Source of the DNA: JBCCGI01 sp039029355
Lineage (GTDB): Bacteria; Planctomycetota; UBA1135; GCA-002686595
Assembly: GCA_039029355.1 (NCBI GenBank)
Contig: JBCCGI010000130.1
Coordinates: 1-16,637, forward strand
Reading direction: 5' to 3'
DNA length: 16,637 nt
The first letter of the stretch is position 1. Each line of letters opens with the position of its first letter. Positions 13,917-16,637 of the stretch are shown here, piece by piece. Made by a program: the position numbers and the translations under genes. The notes below the pieces were generated by a model, which saw nothing but the letters and a program-made list of their open reading frames with translations, was not told the DNA's origin and searched no databases.

Positions 13917-15395
13917 CTAGCGCTCGTGGCCACTTCGGATGACTGGCACGCCGTCCGTCTCGGGAACCACCCTGAGGGAGATGTCGTCTATTCCGAAGTC
14001 GTTTCCAGCATGAGCCCTTGCTGTGCTCCAGATTTCTAGGCGCACCTCATCTGCTTTCGCCGCAAAGGTGCCGCGTATGGGCAGCCACATGCCACGCTCT
14101 TCAACCTGAATTTTCTTTTCTTTCGAGGGGATCTCCGTTCCCACCCGTGGCGGTACGAGCCCATACTTTCTCGCCTCCTCGAGGCCGAGCAGGAAATTCT
14201 CGTCATGCCTGATACCGCTGTAGATTGGTGTCTCTGCGGGCCAGCGGTGAGGCGACATTCCTTCAATCGAAAGTAATGATGGCCTTGTCAGCGGCCGTAG
14301 GACGTAGTGGGGACTCCACGACACGCGCTCTTCCACGACGAGTAGTGAGGCTCCAATCGGCGTGCCGCTAACACGGAGTTCTAGGATCGGCTCGCTCTTG
14401 CCCTGCGAGGGATAGGTGAGGTTAGCTGCCCAAGCTTGAAACTGATACGTTTGGCCGTCCGTGACACTTACGGTCTGGGCCCAAACGAGGCCCTCGTTCT
14501 CTCCTTCTCCGTTGCAGATTAAGAAGCGGCCATGCCCGCTCGTGTGATCTCGGCAGCGCCAATGAGCACTTCCTAGCTCATCGGCCCGAACTGAGTACTG
14601 CCCCGAGGTCACGGCGCCCGACTCGACGTACCCAGCGCCTGATTGGAAGCCTCTGTTTCCGTCCTCGAAGTCCCCATTAAAAACAGCCGGGGAATGAAGC
14701 GGCGGTGTCGTGGCGGACTCAGGAGGTAGCAGACCGCGGCGACCGAGTTCCAAGTAGCTACCATGCAGCCCGGTGACGCTCGCACGGCCGTCGGGCTTGA
14801 GCTTGGGAGTTTCCACAGCCAGGCGAAGAACAAGGCCACATGCCCCAAGGTAGAGGACAAACACCGCTGCCACGTCCACGCGACCCAGAATCGCTCCGCG
14901 AATCAGGGTGCCCACGACTCCCGGGAGCCTCAGGGCCCGTTTCAGTTGAACTCGCAGGCGATCAATCGTGCGTTTGTGGGTGCTTCTCACGGTCCCGCTC
15001 GGTCTGCCCATCGTCGTCGCGATCTCCTCGAACGCCATGCCTTCGGCATAGCGAAGGGCAAGAATCTGAGCGGCATGCTCGGGAAGACTCTGAATTGCTC
15101 TGCCAAGTGCTCCATGCTGTTCGCGTGTCGTCAGGTGGTTCAAGGGGGTGACCGTGCTCGCATGATCCTCAACCCTGTAGGTTTCGCTGGTATGGCTGCG
15201 CGCGCGGCGTTGCAGATGGCGTCGTCCTAGGTTCGTGACTACCGTGAACAGATAGGCGTACGAAGGCGCCTTGGGGGCAGTGTTGGAGGAGAGAATCGAC
15301 AGCCACGCCTCATGGACCAAGTCCTCAGCTGCCTCTCGATCGCGGGTAAAACGCCGAGCAACACGAACGAGCCTCTCCCTTTGCGCTTCGAGCAT
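13917..15395 (-). CDS. ECF-type sigma factor fused to a transmembrane helix and an extracytoplasmic lectin/CBM-like domain
   Basis: The protein has 492 residues from the ATG at 15395, which has GAGGGGG 8 bases upstream. The frame is open to a GTG at 15497 without a good site, and an ATG at 15416 is another option. Region 2 is about 5-65 (FTRDREAAEDLVHEAWLSIL, YLFTVVTNLGRRHLQRR). Region 4 is about 95-155 (LPEHAAQILALRYAEGMAFE, then ATTMGRPSGTVRSTHKR). A helix follows at about 173-193 (VDVAAVFVLYLGACGLVLRL). After a Pro-rich linker, residues about 238-475 contain FNGDFEDGNRGFQSG, CRDHTSGHGRFLICNG, WAQTVSVTDGQTYQFQAWA and FGIDDISLR. That pattern resembles secreted carbohydrate-binding or adhesin-like beta-sandwich domains. 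Cys281 and Cys294 could form a disulfide. The sigma domain would be inside and the sensor outside. It is convergent with the kinase and divergent from another sigma gene. Confidence 0.8.
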   Translation of the reverse strand: MLEAQRERLVRVARRFTRDREAAEDLVHEAWLSILSSNTAPKAPSYAYLFTVVTNLGRRHLQRRARSHTSETYRVEDHASTVTPLNHLTTREQHGALGRAIQSLPEHAAQILALRYAEGMAFEEIATTMGRPSGTVRSTHKRTIDRLRVQLKRALRLPGVVGTLIRGAILGRVDVAAVFVLYLGACGLVLRLAVETPKLKPDGRASVTGLHGSYLELGRRGLLPPESATTPPLHSPAVFNGDFEDGNRGFQSGAGYVESGAVTSGQYSVRADELGSAHWRCRDHTSGHGRFLICNGEGENEGLVWAQTVSVTDGQTYQFQAWAANLTYPSQGKSEPILELRVSGTPIGASLLVVEERVSWSPHYVLRPLTRPSLLSIEGMSPHRWPAETPIYSGIRHDENFLLGLEEARKYGLVPPRVGTEIPSKEKKIQVEERGMWLPIRGTFAAKADEVRLEIWSTARAHAGNDFGIDDISLRVVPETDGVPVIRSGHER

Positions 15396-15728
15396 TGTCG
15401 CAACCCCCTCGGGCATATGTCGGAGCATGACGCAGCCACATATGCTGGTGTTCCCTAGACTCTTCAGAACTTGGCCACCATCCGGTCCAGCAATCACGCT
15501 CGGAAGGCACCACTGTCCAATGCCTAGAGGGCTGAGGACTGGAGGGCGTTGCAGGAATGACGAAGCACAGTCGCAGTCCCCTCCGTCAGAGCTTGCGTGC
15601 CGGGGCGCGCTCGAAGCCCCAACACAGAAGTACTGCGGCTCGCTTCTTTTGTAGTCTCATGCAACGTTTCGGTGGGCCGGTGATCTTCCCGGGCAGACCA
15701 GCTCAACACATGGAAGGAGATCGAACCA
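15396..15728. other. Divergent intergenic region between two sigma factor genes
   Basis: About 330 bases from which the sigma-lectin fusion (minus) and the small sigma factor (plus) must be transcribed. The ribosome-binding sites are visible at the edges: GAGGGGG as the complement of 15404-15410, and AAGGAG at 15714-15719. If the fusion used its upstream GTG, the gap would shrink to 231 bases. The short open frames inside carry no recognisable product. Sigma-specific promoter boxes could not be assigned by eye. Confidence 0.45.
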
Positions 15729-16364
15729 ATGACGCGTTCAGACAGGCCCACAGCAATCGCCCGCAACTCGACATGCTCACAGAACCAGGCACCGTCGTTC
15801 TGGGGGAAGTCCAGGGAGCATCTCGACGAACTAGTAAGGATGCATCTCCCCGAGACCTTTCGATACTTCCGTAGATTTGCTGGTGATGACTACCACATAC
15901 TCCACGAGCTCTTGTCCGACTGGTGCCACAACCTGACTGTTGCCTGGTCCCGCCCTGAATTGGGCTATCAACCAGTCGGCGGTAGCTATGGTCCACTGCT
16001 ACGCATGTTTGCACGGAACGTGCTGCGTAGCTGGCTCCGGAGAAGGCGGAGAGACCCGCAGCGACCTTTGAGGGCCGAGCATGCGCTAGATAGCGTGCAG
16101 AGCCACCTACCCTCGCCTGAGGACGTCGCGATCGGCGTCGAATCGGAGCGTGGCCTCCGAACCGCCCTTGGCAGGATGCCGCGGAGGAGGGCGAAGGCTA
16201 TCGTGCTGAAGGCGGCTGGCGAGAGCAACGACGCGATCGCTCGGCGGCTAGGTTGCTCGGCAGGAGCCGCTCACAACTTGGTGAGTAGAGGGCGGCAAGA
16301 TCTTCGGCGCGTTGGCGCGGCGACATTCACCTCACTCCTAGGCAAGAAGGCTCGGCCCGGGTAG
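15729..16364 (+). CDS. Short ECF-type sigma factor, divergent member
   Basis: The protein has 211 residues. The ATG at 15729 has AAGGAG 9 bases upstream. About 30 variable residues are followed by a region-2-like part, about 33-108 (HLPETFRYFRRFAGDDYHIL, then LLRMFARNVLRSWLRRRRRD), in which the usual D/E-rich core-binding helix reads HELLSDWCHNLTVAW. Region 4 is about 138-195 (LRTALGRMPRRRAKAIVLKA, then helix-turn-helix NDAIARRLGCSAGAAHNLV). The fold order and spacing fit an ECF sigma factor, although both regions deviate from consensus, so the assignment is less certain than for the other three. It ends within the overlap with a possible minus-strand 3' stub and 142 bases before the IS. There is no anti-sigma neighbour up to the IS; one could be missing because of the insertion. 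Confidence 0.75.
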   Translation: MTRSDRPTAIARNSTCSQNQAPSFWGKSREHLDELVRMHLPETFRYFRRFAGDDYHILHELLSDWCHNLTVAWSRPELGYQPVGGSYGPLLRMFARNVLRSWLRRRRRDPQRPLRAEHALDSVQSHLPSPEDVAIGVESERGLRTALGRMPRRRAKAIVLKAAGESNDAIARRLGCSAGAAHNLVSRGRQDLRRVGAATFTSLLGKKARPG

Positions 16365-16506
16365 TGCTGGCTCAGCGGATCCCGTACTGTCCCAAGCTGG
16401 TATGGGATGGCTGACGGGCCGGCCCCGGTCGTTGACGTAGCGGAGGGCGCGCCAGTCACACCGCACGAGTATTGTCCTATCGTACGGCGGCGTCGCAACC
16501 AGCAGC
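16338..16506 (-). pseudogene. Possible 3' stub of a gene cut by the right-hand IS
   Basis: Reading the minus strand inward from the IS tip gives an open frame LLVATPPYDRTILVRCDW, then RALRYVNDRGRPVSHPIPAW, ending in a TAG at 16338-16340. The composition is protein-like (few Arg/Pro runs, mixed hydrophobic and charged residues), unlike the other two frames. It has no start because the IS occupies its upstream side. It overlaps the last 27 bases of the sigma gene on the other strand. I do not recognise the family, and it may be a chance frame. Confidence 0.3.
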
Positions 16507-16637
16507 TGTAGTGCTCCCCCGAGATCAAGCCACGTGTTGAGGTTGTTGCTGACGAAACTCGCGGGGCGACAGATAGCCCAGCGACTGATGCGGCCGGCGG
16601 TGGTTGTACCAGTGGATCCACCGCGTGATGGCCCGCC
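16507..16637 (-). mobile_element. IS3-family insertion sequence, right end, second (inverted) copy
   Basis: Begins with the tip TGTAGTGCTCCCCCGAGATC at 16507 and continues beyond the window. Its body points away from the window interior, as does that of the left copy, so the two elements present identical right ends inward. Target duplications cannot be compared because neither left end is visible. Confidence 0.85.
16525..16637 (-). CDS. IS3-family transposase, C-terminal fragment, second copy
   Basis: The same C-terminal residues as at 3-122, beginning within the window edge (first full codon ends at 16635) and stopping at TGA (complement of 16525-16527). It contains WYNHRRPHQSLGYLSPREF. 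Sequence is identical to the left copy over the shared 113 bases, which indicates recent duplication or the same repeat collapsed in assembly. Confidence 0.85.
   Translation of the reverse strand, partial: RAITRWIHWYNHRRPHQSLGYLSPREFRQQQPQHVA

Larger units (their letters stand above)
16506..16637. repeat. 132-base inverted repeat, right copy
   Basis: Exact reverse complement of 10-141. It contains the right end of the IS3-type element plus one shared flanking base and runs to the last base of the window. Confidence 0.95.

Noticed and set aside
15557..15874. Plus-strand 105-codon frame overlapping the start of the fourth sigma gene
   Set aside because: No motif, and it overlaps the better-initiated sigma frame, which has AAGGAG upstream.
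1..16637. CRISPR array, tRNA, rRNA or retron-like element
   Set aside because: No regularly spaced repeats, no cloverleaf-like or rRNA-like sequence, and no reverse transcriptase motif were seen on either strand.

Overview
The window looks like a fragment of a GC-rich planctomycete-type chromosome, probably Planctomycetota. The grounds are several ECF sigma factors with long C-terminal extensions, a sigma factor paired with a Ser/Thr kinase, secreted carboxypeptidase-regulatory-like repeat proteins, and debris of the integrase-type IS common in that phylum. The phylum call is inference; Acidobacteriota or Myxococcota are not excluded. I recognised no rRNA, tRNA, CRISPR array, origin or riboswitch.

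Ends. The first 140 bases and the last 131 are the same right end of an IS3-family element in inverted orientation, with a transposase C-terminus and TG...CA-type tip. A 132-base stretch is identical, so the 16.4 kb between the tips is flanked by inverted IS ends. Each IS abuts what looks like a broken minus-strand gene: a signal-peptide-bearing 5' stub (141-257) on the left and a possible 3' stub (16338-16506) on the right.

Left part (258-3979). A small three-helix membrane protein gene (549-1064) is followed by an IS graveyard (about 1069-2400). This holds four fragments of an integrase-type transposase: two N-termini and one C-terminus on the minus strand, and one inverted C-terminus on the plus strand. 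Then comes a minus-strand gene for a secreted LVIVD-like propeller protein (2498-3595).

Centre (3980-11429). A sigma factor (3980-6451, minus) continues into a transmembrane helix and about 600 residues of carboxypeptidase-regulatory-like domains predicted to lie outside the cytoplasm. It is divergent from three plus-strand genes for exported proteins: a repeat protein of the same fold class (6608-8755), a 94-residue four-cysteine protein (8802-9086), and a two-domain protein (9189-11429) that resembles an M1/M61-type peptidase joined to a metallophosphoesterase but lacks the expected catalytic residues of both.

Right part (11545-16364). A plain ECF sigma factor is followed 7 bases later by a membrane Ser/Thr kinase. 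Convergent to these is a second sigma factor-TM-extracytoplasmic fusion (13917-15395), this time with a lectin/CBM-like domain. Divergent from that is a fourth short sigma factor (15729-16364).

Working model (inference). The window is dense in envelope signalling. Two sigma factors appear to carry their own membrane-anchored sensor in place of a separate anti-sigma factor, a third is probably controlled by the adjacent kinase, and the exported genes beside the first fusion are candidate ligands, partners or targets. No separate anti-sigma factor was recognised.
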